From contig NC_133899.1 of the NCBI RefSeq assembly GCF_964199755.1, positions 28,003,446 through 28,067,445 on the forward strand: a stretch of 64,000 bases of DNA. Direction: 5' to 3'. Positions 1 to 12,900 of this stretch are shown here, piece after piece. Source of the DNA: Larus michahellis (lineage: Eukaryota > Chordata > Aves > Charadriiformes > Laridae). Numbering within the stretch: position 1 is the stretch's first letter; each line of letters starts with the position of its first letter. A program made the position numbers and the translations under genes. A model generated the notes under the pieces. It did not search any database. It was given only the letters and a program-made list of their open reading frames with translations, and was not told the DNA's origin.

Positions 1-3000
1 TTTAAATATAAACCAGTTGACTTACCGGTCGACAAAGCTCACTGCTCTTTGCGTTTTTTGTCAAGATTTTAACATTGCTGTAAAATTGTAGGATACGTCA
101 GGTCAGGGAGGAAAGGCAGGATTATTTTGGAGTGCAGAAGATGTAAAATCTACTTGGTTTAGTACTATGAGGTAACATACCTAATGAAGAACACTGGACC
201 TTCAACTTTGGTTTATATTGACTTAAAGATTCACGGTTCTGATACAGAAGAGATAAGAAACACAGTCTTGCACTAATAAGTTCATGGTTTATGAATTATC
301 ATTTCAATTTTAAAACTCTTACTTATTTTAGTTTTGAAGTAGTATTTTTAGCTAATTCTGTTTGAATTCGGACCAGAAGATGTACATCAATAAACTAACC
401 CTGCATATTCCTGCTTCAGTGATTAAAATCAGCTTTAAACTGTTCATTGATAAAACAAACATATTTGTCTCTTTTTTTTTCTTTTGATCAGTACACTTCT
501 GCCAAAAATCTTTACTTGATGAGCAGGTAATTTGTACGGTGAATACATGCTCTGCCCTGTATTAGTGGATTGTTGTTTAGATTTAGTAAGTTGTTGAACT
601 CTTCCCCACTAATGTAAGAGATAAATAGTGCATGCCATGATTTTTACTTTATTAAATAAAGTGCAGTTCCTCAGAAACTTGAACCAGTGGATTAATTTAT
701 TGTCATTTTCTTTCTCCCCAAAATATTTTTTGACAGGTGGGAAAATAAACTCATGTTTGCCATATGCAAATGTATTAAGACGGCTATGATTTCGTAAAAA
801 TTTGGAGCTGGGGGGGGTATGTGGGATTTAAGTAATCTTATGGTACGTTAACATGCAGTACTGTAATATGGCATGTAGAGTATACCTATGACTATGAAAA
901 TACAGTTGTAATATATTGGAATTGTATTTAGATCTTATGAATGGTTTTGTGAGTTGTGTGTGGTGGTGTGCTTATTGGTATTGAAAGCACAGGTAACATT
1001 GACCGAACTAAGCAGATTGTAAAGTTCCGGGTCATTAAAAAAAAAAAAAAAAATTATTTTACTTTAAAATTGGGGAAGTGTTCTAGGTTGACTACAGAAA
1101 CATTGAGATGTGAAAAATAAGCCTTATCTTTTGCCTGCTGCTTCCATTGTGTTTTAAGTTGTGGATGGATATTAGATGTACGTTCATGTTGCTGTGAAGC
1201 AAACAGAGTTGAATTGGTTCCCTTTTAATAGATGGTGGGCCATGCTACTTGGCGGTCTTATTGACTGATTCAGTCAAAGCTAAAAACTTGAGAAGGAAGT
1301 GGATTAAACAGCCTTTGGGTTTCTAGAATGTCTTCTTGATGTGATCAGGCTTGAGATGGAAAGTATACAGCAAAGCTGGTGTTTCAGTAATATGTGCTTT
1401 TCCTGTACTATTTATTTTCTGTGTTACGTAGCATCTCTTTCTCAGTGATCTAAAAGTAGACTGATACAGATAGGGAAACGATACAAACACTTTCAAAGTA
1501 TTAAGTACAAATATCTAAAAAATCCACCAAAACAAATTGCATGTATGACTAGTGAGAAGTAATGATGTTCACATTTGCAAATCAGGTTCTCTGCTTCAGA
1601 TAGGTATCTAAAGAAGAAGAAAAGTCAGCTGAAACAACTTTGCTTTGTTCAGTAAGGTGAGACAGTAGAAATGCTGAGTTTGCCACCAACATAATGAAAG
1701 AGCCCCAATGATGCTCAGTTAGTCTGTTTTAAAAGTATCTCCTGTATATTGGTGGTGTTCATGTACCCAAAATAAATAAGGATTTATTTTTATTGTAGCT
1801 GCCATGGAATCACTTTTTCACCTATTTTTACATAATAGTGATGCTACTGTAGCCATTTAGTTGTATTGAAATTTTCAGCTGTGATTTGGAAATACTTTTG
1901 AAACAAATTTTTCAGTGTAAGCAGGTGAAGAAAAAATGCTGTTTGGAGTGAAAGTTTAACAATGTCTAGAAATGTCATGGCACAAGTCAGCCCTCTCATC
2001 TGCTCAGTTGCATCTGAAGTGGGATGACAGTAATGGCATTTTAAGTTCTTTGGGTAGCAAATGGCTCAGTTGGATGTTTTAATCTTTAAAATGCAATTTT
2101 TTAAAAATGAACTTACTTAATTTACAAATCTTAAAGTGCTGCATTGATGCTTTTGAAGTACTGAATATATTGCTAGGTGATAATTGCATAGCATTAGAAC
2201 GTCCATCAGATCTGCTTTCAGCTGAGCCAGGTTTGAATTATGGCTTACTTAGCATACTATCCACCTGATTCTCTGTTAACTTGTAAAGTGCTTCAGGTAA
2301 TTACTGAAATGTCTGAAATGACTAAAAAAAAAAAACCCCAAAACACAAAAAAACCCCAAAAAAACCAAAACCAAAAAACAAACCCACAATCCAGACCGCA
2401 CCTTACAAAGTGCATAGTTGTATTTTTCTTCTTTCACATTCTATCTGGAATCTTACAAGCATTACCAGAATTTCAGAAAACAGAAATATTTATGTATATG
2501 TTCTTTAAGGAAACACTTTTGTATCCCGTCTGTACAGAACTAGAAGCAATGTAATATCTATATAAAAGTGAGAAATAGTATTTCAATTGAACAAGCATCC
2601 AAAGAGTTGCTGTTAGAATTGCCTTTTTTTTTTATTGCCCCATCAAAACAAAAGTGTTGTCTCTCTTTTGGCAAAACTCAGGTCAATAATCTGTATATGT
2701 TTAGATCTTGTTAAGTGTATGTAATTTAACCTGTCTATAACTTTAAACAAAACAAAAAAACAGATAAATACCTTGAGCCTTGTGCCTTTTATTTTGCTAG
2801 ATAAAATCACGGAAAAGTTTTTCTAAAGAGAGAAAGAAAACGTGTTAACTTTAAGAATTTTTGCTCTGCAATGAGTAGGAAATAGGAAAAAAGCCCTGAA
2901 CAGTGAGAGGCATTTGCAGTTTCTAGCAGACCTTGCTGTCAACAGTAGGACTTCATATACTGTTTAGAGTGAAAAGGATTTATTTTTTTAGAATTATGGC

Positions 3001-6000
3001 TTTTGGGCTTCATCTAGTATTTTTAGATAAGAGAAGACATGTCTTTTATCCTTCTAAAAGTTATCATGAAATGGCAGAATATTTTGACATAAATAGTAAA
3101 GAATTTATTTTTCTCATTCTTTTCAACACTGCATGAGTCTGCAAAGCCAACAGAGTTTTTCCTTTTTGGCTCTAATACGGAGTCGTACATTAACATGGCC
3201 CAACTTTGCCTGTGCTGTAAGCCAGACACCACTTGAGACACCTCTGTGAGCCCCATACCTCTCTGCTTATTCTGCTCTCCGGCCTCACATGGTCGTAACT
3301 TCCTCCTCTCATGCAGTTGCTGTGGCAGTTTGCAGGGAATGGTGAGAGAGTGTGTGCTGAGAGGATTTAGATGCTGAGTGCTCATCCTTGTGCCAGTGAG
3401 GTTTTAGGTAGTCTGCTTGAGTTGTTCTGAAAAGGAAGTATAATCTCAGCCACCAGTTGCATCGCTCTGGGGTACTGCATTTGGGAGGGCAGGTGACAGA
3501 AATGAAAGGTAAAAAAGTATTTGGTTCCAGTCCTCTTTCATGTTGCATGGATTTTGAAAATTCTGATTCATTAAGTGAGAATATTTATCAGAAAACCAAC
3601 CAACCAACTCCTGAGGACTTTCAGGAGCAGGATTGCTATTTATAGTCACATTTTCCTATTTTTCAAATAAGTTTTACTCTTCTGATGCTGTATGGAGATA
3701 TCTGTGCTAACAGGAAAAATTGACTTGATCCTGGCTCCACTACAACTTTAAGATCCTACCATGCCTTTTTCCTGTATGATGATAAAAGCTATCAGTGCCG
3801 CAACAGTCAATTTATTTCATCCATGCCACAGGCTTGTCGGTTTGTCTTTTTATAACTTGAACAGCACACTTTTAGTAAGTGGCAAGGCGCTAGTCATGTT
3901 TGTGTGGCTGGTTTGACAGTTCTTCCCAGCATCCTGTTGAGTTCTACATCCCAGAAGCATCACTTCATCTCCTGGCTGTGCATGTGTCATCCAGGAATCC
4001 AAAACAAGTGTGGCAGGGGAAGTGTACAGTTGCCCCACTTTGCTCTGTACCACCCTGACCCACCATAGATTTGTTATTTCTGTCTTCAAAATGTTGCTTG
4101 GGTGGATTTTGAGGAAACACTGTATTTACCTGGAGTCCTTCAGTAGGACATGTTGTTGTTTAAGTGCACCTGTGGCACATAGGAACTCTGCAGTAGCTGT
4201 GTTGATAGCTTTCTGGAGAATCTAGGAAAAAATAGTAGCACCACACTTTGTGCTTACACGTGTTTAGGCAACATGCAGGTAGAAGAGCAGATGTGATAGT
4301 GAAAAAGTGTATTAACTGAACTTTGTTGCAATTCAACTGCATAGAGCCTTTGGTTATAAAACCATCTTTATCACAATGTGGACTGAGTGTTTAAAAAAAA
4401 AGTACAAAGAATACTGTAGGGAAAGCAAGGAAGGAGATTTTTTTTTAAAAAAAATCTATATGTAAAGATAGTAAGATGACTAACATCTCAGAAAAAAAGC
4501 AGTTTCAGAAAGCGGGTTTTTGTTTCTAAGGTGATAACCTTCTATGAGTAGACTCAGAGGTCACGCTTCTGTGTTTCAATGATATTTAATGTACTTTTCT
4601 AAGAGGAACTGAAGCTCATTTAAAACGACTTGTTTTTTTTTTTTCTCCAATTAGAGTTCTATTGCCTCTTCAGTAGCACAATACACTGCAGTATCTTGCT
4701 TTTAAGCCCTCTTACAGTGATCAATTGGTAGTTAGTACAGTCCTTGCCTATTAGGTCATTCAACAAGTATTGCATGACTCTTTGTACTTTCTATATTGTT
4801 TCCACAGCTGAAAAACAAAAAAAACTTGCATACGTTTATCAAGACATTCATAGATAGGATTTCTGATAGCTTGCAAATTACTACTTTGTCAGGCAGCCAC
4901 TGAAAATAATTCAGCGTGCATAGTGACACTAGAGCAGTTTCTACTTCTTGGTATGTACTTCATTGTTTTGGTAAATTTTAAAGTTTCTGAATGGGGTGGG
5001 AAATGAGGGGAAAAAATGTTTACTTGCTGTGCAGTGTAGAATTTCTCCTCCTTTGGGCAGCAACACACTTGTTGGGTTTGAACAACATAACTTGTTGGAT
5101 TTGAAGTTAGCAAGCAGATGCAGCTTTGAGGGTTGTTTTCCCTGTTTACTTGTCTATTACAGGACTGCCTTGTTCTGGTAACACTGATTGCTCTGTGTAT
5201 AAGTAATATGATAAATATTATAAGGATATTATTGCTAGTGTCCTGCTATATTCTCCTTTTTCTTTGCTTTTTTTTTAATCTTAGTGATGTTTATAAACAA
5301 GATGTAGTTAAATTGATCTGCAGTATTTTGTGGGAGGCTTCTTCACAGTTCCTAAAATGATTTTGATTAGTCGTCTTGTTAATATTTCTTCCGTAAATAA
5401 ATGAGAACTAATGTTGAGACAGTGGTTTTGTTAGTTTTATTTTTGTTAATGGCATATACAGGCCTGCTTCAGACAGGGAATGGAAGATACCTGCTCATCA
5501 GTAGTGAGTTGAAAGTTGTGCTGTTTAATTTATTTTTGACATACTCAACTTTGAATTGAGAGATATTTTTTTTTCTAACTTTTGGGAAGTATTGTGTTGA
5601 TTCCCACTGGGAAGCTTTGTTTTTGTGTTGTAACTTTGACTTGCCTAGACTTCCACAAACAGAAAAAAAATCAATTCTGTTTCTTTCCTGTTATTATCAA
5701 AAAGATTGGGACGCAGCAAAATTCTGAAAACTTCCATTTTATTTTCATTATTTGAATATGCTCTCTGTGGAGCACATTGGACAGAGACTGTTCCTCCAGG
5801 TTGTGCTGCTTAGTTGTATTTTTTTCCCTTTTGTCAGTGTTCGTCGTTAAGCAACATATGTGGAAGAAAAGCCTCCAGCCAGCAGAAACGTTGCTTTTCT
5901 TTCTGTCATTCCTACTTTGTTATATTGACTCTTAAATAGTAGTATATAAGTTCCTGGGTAGTGTGTATCATTCTCTTTCCAGAAGTATTTACTGAAGTAT

Positions 6001-9000
6001 GGTACGCCCTGTTTCCTCAACAAGTACATGCCCACTACAAGATTAGGCAATGGTAATACTTCACAGGCTTCTGCTTTTTCAGACTTGTTTCTTTGGAAGG
6101 ACAGGATTGTAAGTTCCTCTTCTAAGATAAATACTGTGGCACTGTAGACACATCTTTTGATGACTACATTACATGTGTATGGGGGAGATACCTTTCTGTC
6201 TTCCATTCCTATTTCTTTCCCTCCTTAACACAACTGATACTGTTCAGTGAATTCTTATGGAATGCAACCTCTAGAATTCCTGCTGTTGGAGAACTTGGAG
6301 TTGTAACAATAACCTTATTAAGGAATTAATACAAGTTATTCAACATTAATTTAACTGTTTTTAATTTGTCTGTCTGTACTAGGCATTTTAACAGGAGTTG
6401 AACAGTCTTAGTTCTGGATGAGGTTAAAAAGAGGAATGAATTTGCAACTTAGTGTCTTAAGTTCTTCTGACGTGACTGCTATCATAGTATCAAAGTATTG
6501 CATAGCCAAAAAATGTGCCATCTGCCATACTGCTTTTATTTATGAAATCCTTGATGTATGATGCTGTACATCAAAAAGACATTCTCTTAAAGCCTCTAGG
6601 ACTAGCATTAAAAAGTCATGTGTAGGGTGACAGCAGTACGAACAGTACTTTGGTGAAGTAGATTATTCTTAAAAGTGAGATGGAAACCACAAGGCCTACT
6701 TAGTTTAAGAAAGTTATATCTTTTTAAAAGTGCTGAGACAATCAATGTGTGTTTCTCATTACACATTTCAGTAATGTGCAAACAAATATTTTCCCTAGAA
6801 AAGAAGCAAGTTTAAAGTAACTACAATTACAGAATATTTCATGCATTGTGAATAATTGGAGAGACTTCTTACTTGGGCCCACTTTAGTAATTCAAATAGT
6901 TGATATTTTTATATGAAAAGTGGTGCTCTCCTTTTTCCATTGACACTGTATAAAGTGATCACTAATTTAGCTAAGGAAATCTTTCTTTTTATGCTGTCCT
7001 GTTACATATTTTGATGTTCTGCAAAGGTGTTGTTTTGTACTAAGTTGTGCAGCTAGGCTGTCATTACAACATAAATCATTGTAGAACGAGAAAACAAATG
7101 CTTATCTATCTAAAAACTCTTACGTGGTCAAAGAAATTTTTCAGTTTGTCCTTGAAGCAATTAAATGACTTTGAAATACAAGAGAGATTAGTGCCTTCTG
7201 TTTCTGCCCCTCATGGTCCTTCTACCTCTGCCCTTACTGGTCCCCATCAAGATAGAAACTTCAGTCCTGGAAGAAAATTACCCAGGTAAATTGGAACATT
7301 GGACTTGATTACTTTGAAGGAATCATGCATTCTTACGCTCTGCCATGCATTTTCATTTCCCTGGGACAGGACACTCTCACATGGCTGCTGAACAGAGATA
7401 TTTTTTCCACGCTTTCATTTACGTTATGCCAGTTCTTTTGGCCTGCTGCAGTTCAGGAAGGAGGTCTGAGAATTTGTGCTTTTCCACCGTCCTTTCCTGA
7501 AGTTGTGTGATAACTGCCTCTCACATGAAAGAAAGTACTCTATCCTTTTGGAACGAGTGGCTTTCCTCTTATGGGCAGGAGAGGGGTTTCAGAAGGGGCT
7601 TTGCGGTTTTTTTGTTTTCTCTTTTGGTAATCCATGTGTTTCAGTTCTGGAAAACGTGGAGTGGCCTAATACTCTTTCCCTGTATGGCAAGGGACAAGCA
7701 GCTTTTGTAGAACAGTCCAGTTCTGTACCTTCAGTTAGAGAAAACAGAGAGAAATGTCAGGAAATGGCTGGGAGGAAGAGGGCTGCTTCTGAGGTGTGGG
7801 GTAGACTTGTCTTCATTCAGGTATGAAACTGGGAATAGTTCTGAAAGCATGACTGCCAAGCTCTGAAAGCATACTCATGCTTTCCTTGTCTCTCGGTCTG
7901 AGGAGTGATTAGGAAAATGTAATTATCCAGCATTAATTATTTTTTCTTCCGTGTTGTTTTGTCCATGGAAGTGAAATATAAGTTCAAATACATTTGCAAT
8001 CTGTAATGTGTGGGTTTTTTAATTAATGAAACCTATGACAATGCTGAACTTCAGAATTACTGTGAGCACTCTGGTCTTTGCACTTAGCTGATCAGTGGGT
8101 ACCAATGCTGAGTTAGTAATGCAGAGGGGAAGAGCTCATACTTTGTTTTCCCAGTTAGTGCGAAGTGTCACAGTCGTGGCGTCCTTGGGTGGTGGGGTTG
8201 ATAAATCTTACTGATATTTATATTATAAAGTTTTGAAAATATTATTAACTAGGATAGCTAATTAGGCATAGAGGTATCTGCCATTTTTAAAATATTACGT
8301 TTTGGAGGGGGGAAAGTTAGTTGCTTTGTGTGTACAAGTATTACAAACCATTAAGATAATTCAGTAGTGGAGCATACCACAGCACTATCTCTGCTCTAAA
8401 GCTGGAGGAACCTTAAAGCTTATCTTATTAAGCTTAATTAAATTTGTACTCATACCTTTTTATATAGTTGTTATTGCAGTCTGTGATTTTAATCTAAGAT
8501 TATGAGAATGTGACTCTTCTATTTAGTTGACAAATAAAATAAGCGCTTCTCTTGCTGCAGCCAATCTGTGTTTTTGCTGACAATGCACATGTATTTGCTA
8601 TACATGCTAGCTCAAGAGATTTATTCTTTTTTTAATAGAAGTATGCCAAAATTATCATACTGATATGCACAACACTTTCAAAATTTTTTTTGGAAGTTCA
8701 CTACTGGAAAAAGCATGTTTAAAGTGGTTTAAATATGGAGTAGTATTTTGCACCTTGACCCATACACATAAACTTTTACCTTACTGGAATGCCAGACTGC
8801 AGCCACCTGGTCTCTGCTCTTTGAAAAGGGTCTGTTCACATGACTCAGACAGTGGGATCTGAAGCACTGGGGGGGGAAGTAACTTTTCTTTCCTTCTCTT
8901 CAAGGAAGTTTTCTTGAAAAGGTTTTATTTAAACTGACTAAAGAGTAGATGTTTCTCAGGCAAAGCTTGCAGTAGCCTCATAGCATTCTAGTTTTCTTCA

Positions 9001-9632
9001 GCTGTGTATTGATGGAAATTGATGGAACTTCCCTTTCACTTATACATGTTTTAAGGTAACATGATGTCTACTAAGTATTTTTTATAGATCAGTCAGACTT
9101 ACGGTTGCAAGTTTCCGGTACTGCCAATCTGTTGGTAGCACAGTATTGATAGTGGAGCAAAAAACTATCCCACTTGTTTTTCTTTCCATTCATTTTTTGG
9201 TTTTGTGAGGATTAAGAAGTAGCGTAAGTAAGGAATAAATGGATAGGTTTAAAAAAAACCCACAAACACAAAACCAAACAAAACCCTAAGATTGTTAAAT
9301 AATAGTAACTGGTATGCAGCCAGTAGCTATGGTTTGAAATGTGCACTGTATTGATAAGAAGGTTGTCTAAATTAGACTGAGACTGTTGCATCCAAAAGCC
9401 TTACTTTATATTGACTTTCGTTACTGCGTGAAAATGTTATCGGTTCTTAGACTGGATCTTGAATGCCACCCTTTATTTTGCTTGTGAATGAAAGAGATGT
9501 TTAAATGGCGATATTGCAAGTTATATTTTAGAGACTATTCTAAATTGTGAGATAAATAGTAGACTTGTTTTGTCAGCTTGGAAAAGAGATCTGATCATCT
9601 TGTGCCAATGTGTTTTCTTGGCTTCATAATAG
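1..9632 (+). other. ARID4A: ARID4A intron (5' part of window), no exon found
   Basis: This is AT-rich non-coding sequence upstream of the first recognisable ARID4A exon. That exon begins in the middle of a valine codon, so earlier coding exons exist, but none of the expected first ~90 residues was found here by eye. There is no GC-rich promoter-like stretch, so the gene start is inferred to lie outside the window. The open frames here are short and have no recognisable domain. An A/C-rich low-complexity tract lies near 2.33-2.39 kb. Confidence 0.7.
2323..2390 (+). repeat. A/C-rich low-complexity tract
   Basis: A-runs broken by CCCC blocks (aaaaccccaaaacac pattern). Similar tracts recur near 9248-9290, 21197-21228 and 24650-24695. 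Simple-sequence drift is the likely origin. Confidence 0.8.
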
Positions 9633-9924
9633 TTTTTGATGATGGTGATGAAAGGACCTTGAGACGAACTTCATTATGCTTGAAGGGAGAAAGGCACTTT
9701 GCAGAAAGTGAGGTAAGACAATGATAGACATGCAATGAAAACTAAGGAGTTAGTGGGGGGGGTTGGTGTTTTTTTTTTTATAATAAGAAGAAATTGTAAA
9801 CTATTTTTGTCTCCTGTTTTTCTACGTAGACACTTGATCAACTGCCACTAACCAATCCAGAGCACTTTGGAACTCCAGTTATTGGCAAGAAATCTAATAG
9901 AGGAAGAAGATCATCTCTTCCTGT
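9633..9924 (+). CDS. ARID4A: ARID4A exons encoding the end of the N-terminal Tudor region
   Basis: Two exons, 9633-9712 and 9830-9924. The first starts with the last two bases of a codon and reads [20 protein letters not shown], the typical end of the ARID4 Tudor region. The second reads [20 protein letters not shown] followed by a basic NRGRRSSLP stretch. The second exon ends CCT GT before a consensus gtgagt donor; the next exon supplies the final base of the valine codon. The hybrid Tudor region of ARID4A is known to bind nucleic acid. Only its C-terminal strands are encoded here. Confidence 0.93.
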
Positions 9925-12900
9925 GTGAGTTTTGGTAGTGCTCTGTTGCTTTCCTTTCCTTTAGTGTCCGTTGCTAAAACCGAAGTTGTACCATTGAAGC
10001 TGTATAATGGTCTAAATGCTCTATCACGTAAGTTGTATGCACAGCTTATGGACTTAAGTAATTCAGTTCATGCAGACATGTTCATATGTTAGCAGTATTA
10101 TGAAATCGATGGGTTTTTTTCTGTGCAGTAGCCTTAAGAATGTTCATGCTTCTTTCATATAATAGGAACTCATATGCCAGGAAATGTAGGATTTTTAACC
10201 TTCTTTATACTGCACAAAGTAGAAAAAAAAAGATGCTTTTAAATTTCTGCGTTAGAGACAATTTCTCTTTATTTCATGTCTGCACAATCAAATCCTGATT
10301 CATGCCTCCAATTCCAACATGATGCTGTTGTAAAATACTACTACTTGGAAAGAATTTCTACAAAATTCCTCTTACTAAGTAAGTGCACTTAATATTTAAG
10401 TGTATTTCAAGCAATTTCAGTCCTAAAAACTCCAGTTTTGTTTTTTAAGCTTTGCAGAACAGGAAGAAAGATTGGTTGTAAGCCGTATTTACTTTCAAAT
10501 ATTAACTTCAGATAAAAACTTTAAAATACTGTATGTTTTAATAATTTAGCGCTGAAGATGAAAAGGAAGAAGAAAGTAGTGAAGAAGAGGATGAAGATAA
10601 AAGGCGTCTCAATGATGAATTGCTTGGCAAAGTTGTGAGTGTGACTTGTAATTCCGAGAAGGCAGACTGGTATCCAGCTTTGGTAAGTTACTTAAGATGC
10701 TGACAACTCTACTACTACTATCTTTTTAGACAGGAATGTCATCTGACTTGTTACATTACTTGTACGGTGGTTTTCCTGGATAGAATGGTTTGCAAATGTC
10801 ACAGCTTTTACAGGAAAGTTGCGAATGTAGTCAGGCTAAGCTCTGCTGCCCATATTTTCTAAAAATAGAAATATTCTACAGTATCTGTGAAAAGTGGGAG
10901 AGCAAAGATTAATGTTTATGTGTAAATTACAGGGTTATACTCTTAAGTCTTTCAAAACTGCACGTAAAATGGTCAGTATGTAACAATATTTTTCTTTTAT
11001 AAATACGATATGTTAGGATTTGCTCTCCTAGGCAATTCAGGAACAACTAGATGTATGAATCTTAATGGCAGTGGAATTTTTATCTTTTTGTGTTTAATGA
11101 TTACCTTTTTCCTTAGACTTTCGATTTTATGTAATACTAGTTTCTTCCAGGCTACCATTTACATAAATGGCCAGCTACTCTAGCGGTAGAGATTGGTGGT
11201 TATTTTTATTTGACTGTCAGTATAGGATACGGTGTTCATTGCCATTGCTGATAATAAATACATGTGAAATAAATTCAAGTACAACTAGACTTGTACTGTA
11301 AAGGTGGACACTTTGCAGATTCGTTATACACACAGAAAAGTTCAGAGTTGCATCTTAAAAGTTGCTTTCTTTGGTAAACTTTTTGGTATTGTCAGACAAG
11401 CTGAATACACGTATTCTGTTATTTTGATGTGTTTGTTTTTTAAAAAAAAATCATTTGGAGAATTAAACAGGCAGGTTTGGATCACTAATTTTTGCAGATT
11501 TTATTTACTTAACTGTAAATTCTATGGTCCTTTATTTTGAGTCTTCAGGGTTAGCTGGAAAGAGCTCAGCTGTTACAGTCTTCTAACTTAGTTTAACGTT
11601 TTATTTTCCTGTGTGAATCCAGGATCAAAAGGTAACTGACACAGACCAGTTGTCTTCCCCTCCTTGAAAGAACATTAAGATGTAATGTAGGGTGAATAGT
11701 TGACACTGACTTATCCAGCTGTATGTATCTATTTAAAATGTGAAATGTGGTATTGTACATGTTCTGATTGTTGTATATCCCTTTACTAACAGCAGATGTT
11801 AACTTAACATGGTTCTAACTAGGGAATTAAGTTACTGGAGGCAGTGTACCTGTCCTGTTCTCTGCTACCTGAGAAACAGCAATGTCTTATCTTGATATCT
11901 GGGGTAAAACTTCTGACTCATCCGAGTGGGATGGCACAGGTTCCACTGAGTCCTGATAGGTCCACAAGTTCCTCTACATTTCACGTTTTTTGTCTGTATG
12001 TGGTCTAGAGCAAAATGTAAACTTGTTCTGTTTGTGGTAATACAAATACTGCAAACGCATTTTTATCGTCTTTTCAGACTTAGACATGCTAGTGCTGTGA
12101 AGGGATGCGCTGGATTCCATACTAGCTTATATTAATCCACTTCTCAAAAAAACCTGTACTGCTTACCTCTCGGTGTGAATGCCAAATATCAGAAGCTGGT
12201 ATAAAAAAAGTGGGTCTGTGGCTTTTTAAATAGATGCTTTCAACAGGTTTTGTATGAAGAAGAGAAAAAAAGCGAAGTGAATAAACAGGATCCCGTGGTG
12301 TTACCCCAGTAGATTAGTTTCGAGTTTAGAAATGAAATTGCAAACTTTTCTGGCTTGTACATAACAAGTTAAGTTAATTGTCTAAGGTAAGCTGCTGCTT
12401 GAAGCTTGTCATTGTTGGCCTTAGTAATACAAATTGGAGTAGGCTTCTTTTCTCAGAACTGGAAATTATAATAAAAGAAACAGGAAAACAGCAGTTTTCC
12501 TGCTGTCCATCTTTCTTTCCTTTCAAAATCAGCTTTTTTTCTTCTCCTTAAAAAAAAAAGTGTTTTATTTGAAACTTCAGGTTGTGTCTCCCAGCTGTAA
12601 TGATGACGTCATAGTGAAAAAGGACCAGTGTTTAGTTCGATCCTTTGCAGATTCCAAATTGTAAGTAATAGCCTACTTTTGTTAGATGTATATAGGAGAA
12701 AAATGCAAAACTAATTGTATATTGCTTCTGAAGACATTATTTCTTCCAAAAGGAAAGCATACAATTTTGTGTAATGCTGGTTGTACACATTTCTCATTCA
12801 TAGTCCATGTCCACCTAACTACTTCTGTGCTTTTACTCGCCCACCTTTACATTGTGGGTACTGATAAGAGTTCATCTGATTAGTAAAATCTGTGTTGTTT

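Noticed and set aside
2240..2554. 104-codon open frame on the plus strand
   Set aside because: It runs through an A/C-rich low-complexity tract, giving Lys/Asn/Pro/Gln repeats, and has no recognisable domain or splice context.
12603..12610. CRE-like TGACGTCA palindrome
   Set aside because: It lies inside a coding exon of ARID4A (codons for Asp-Asp-Val-Ile) and is explained by the protein sequence.
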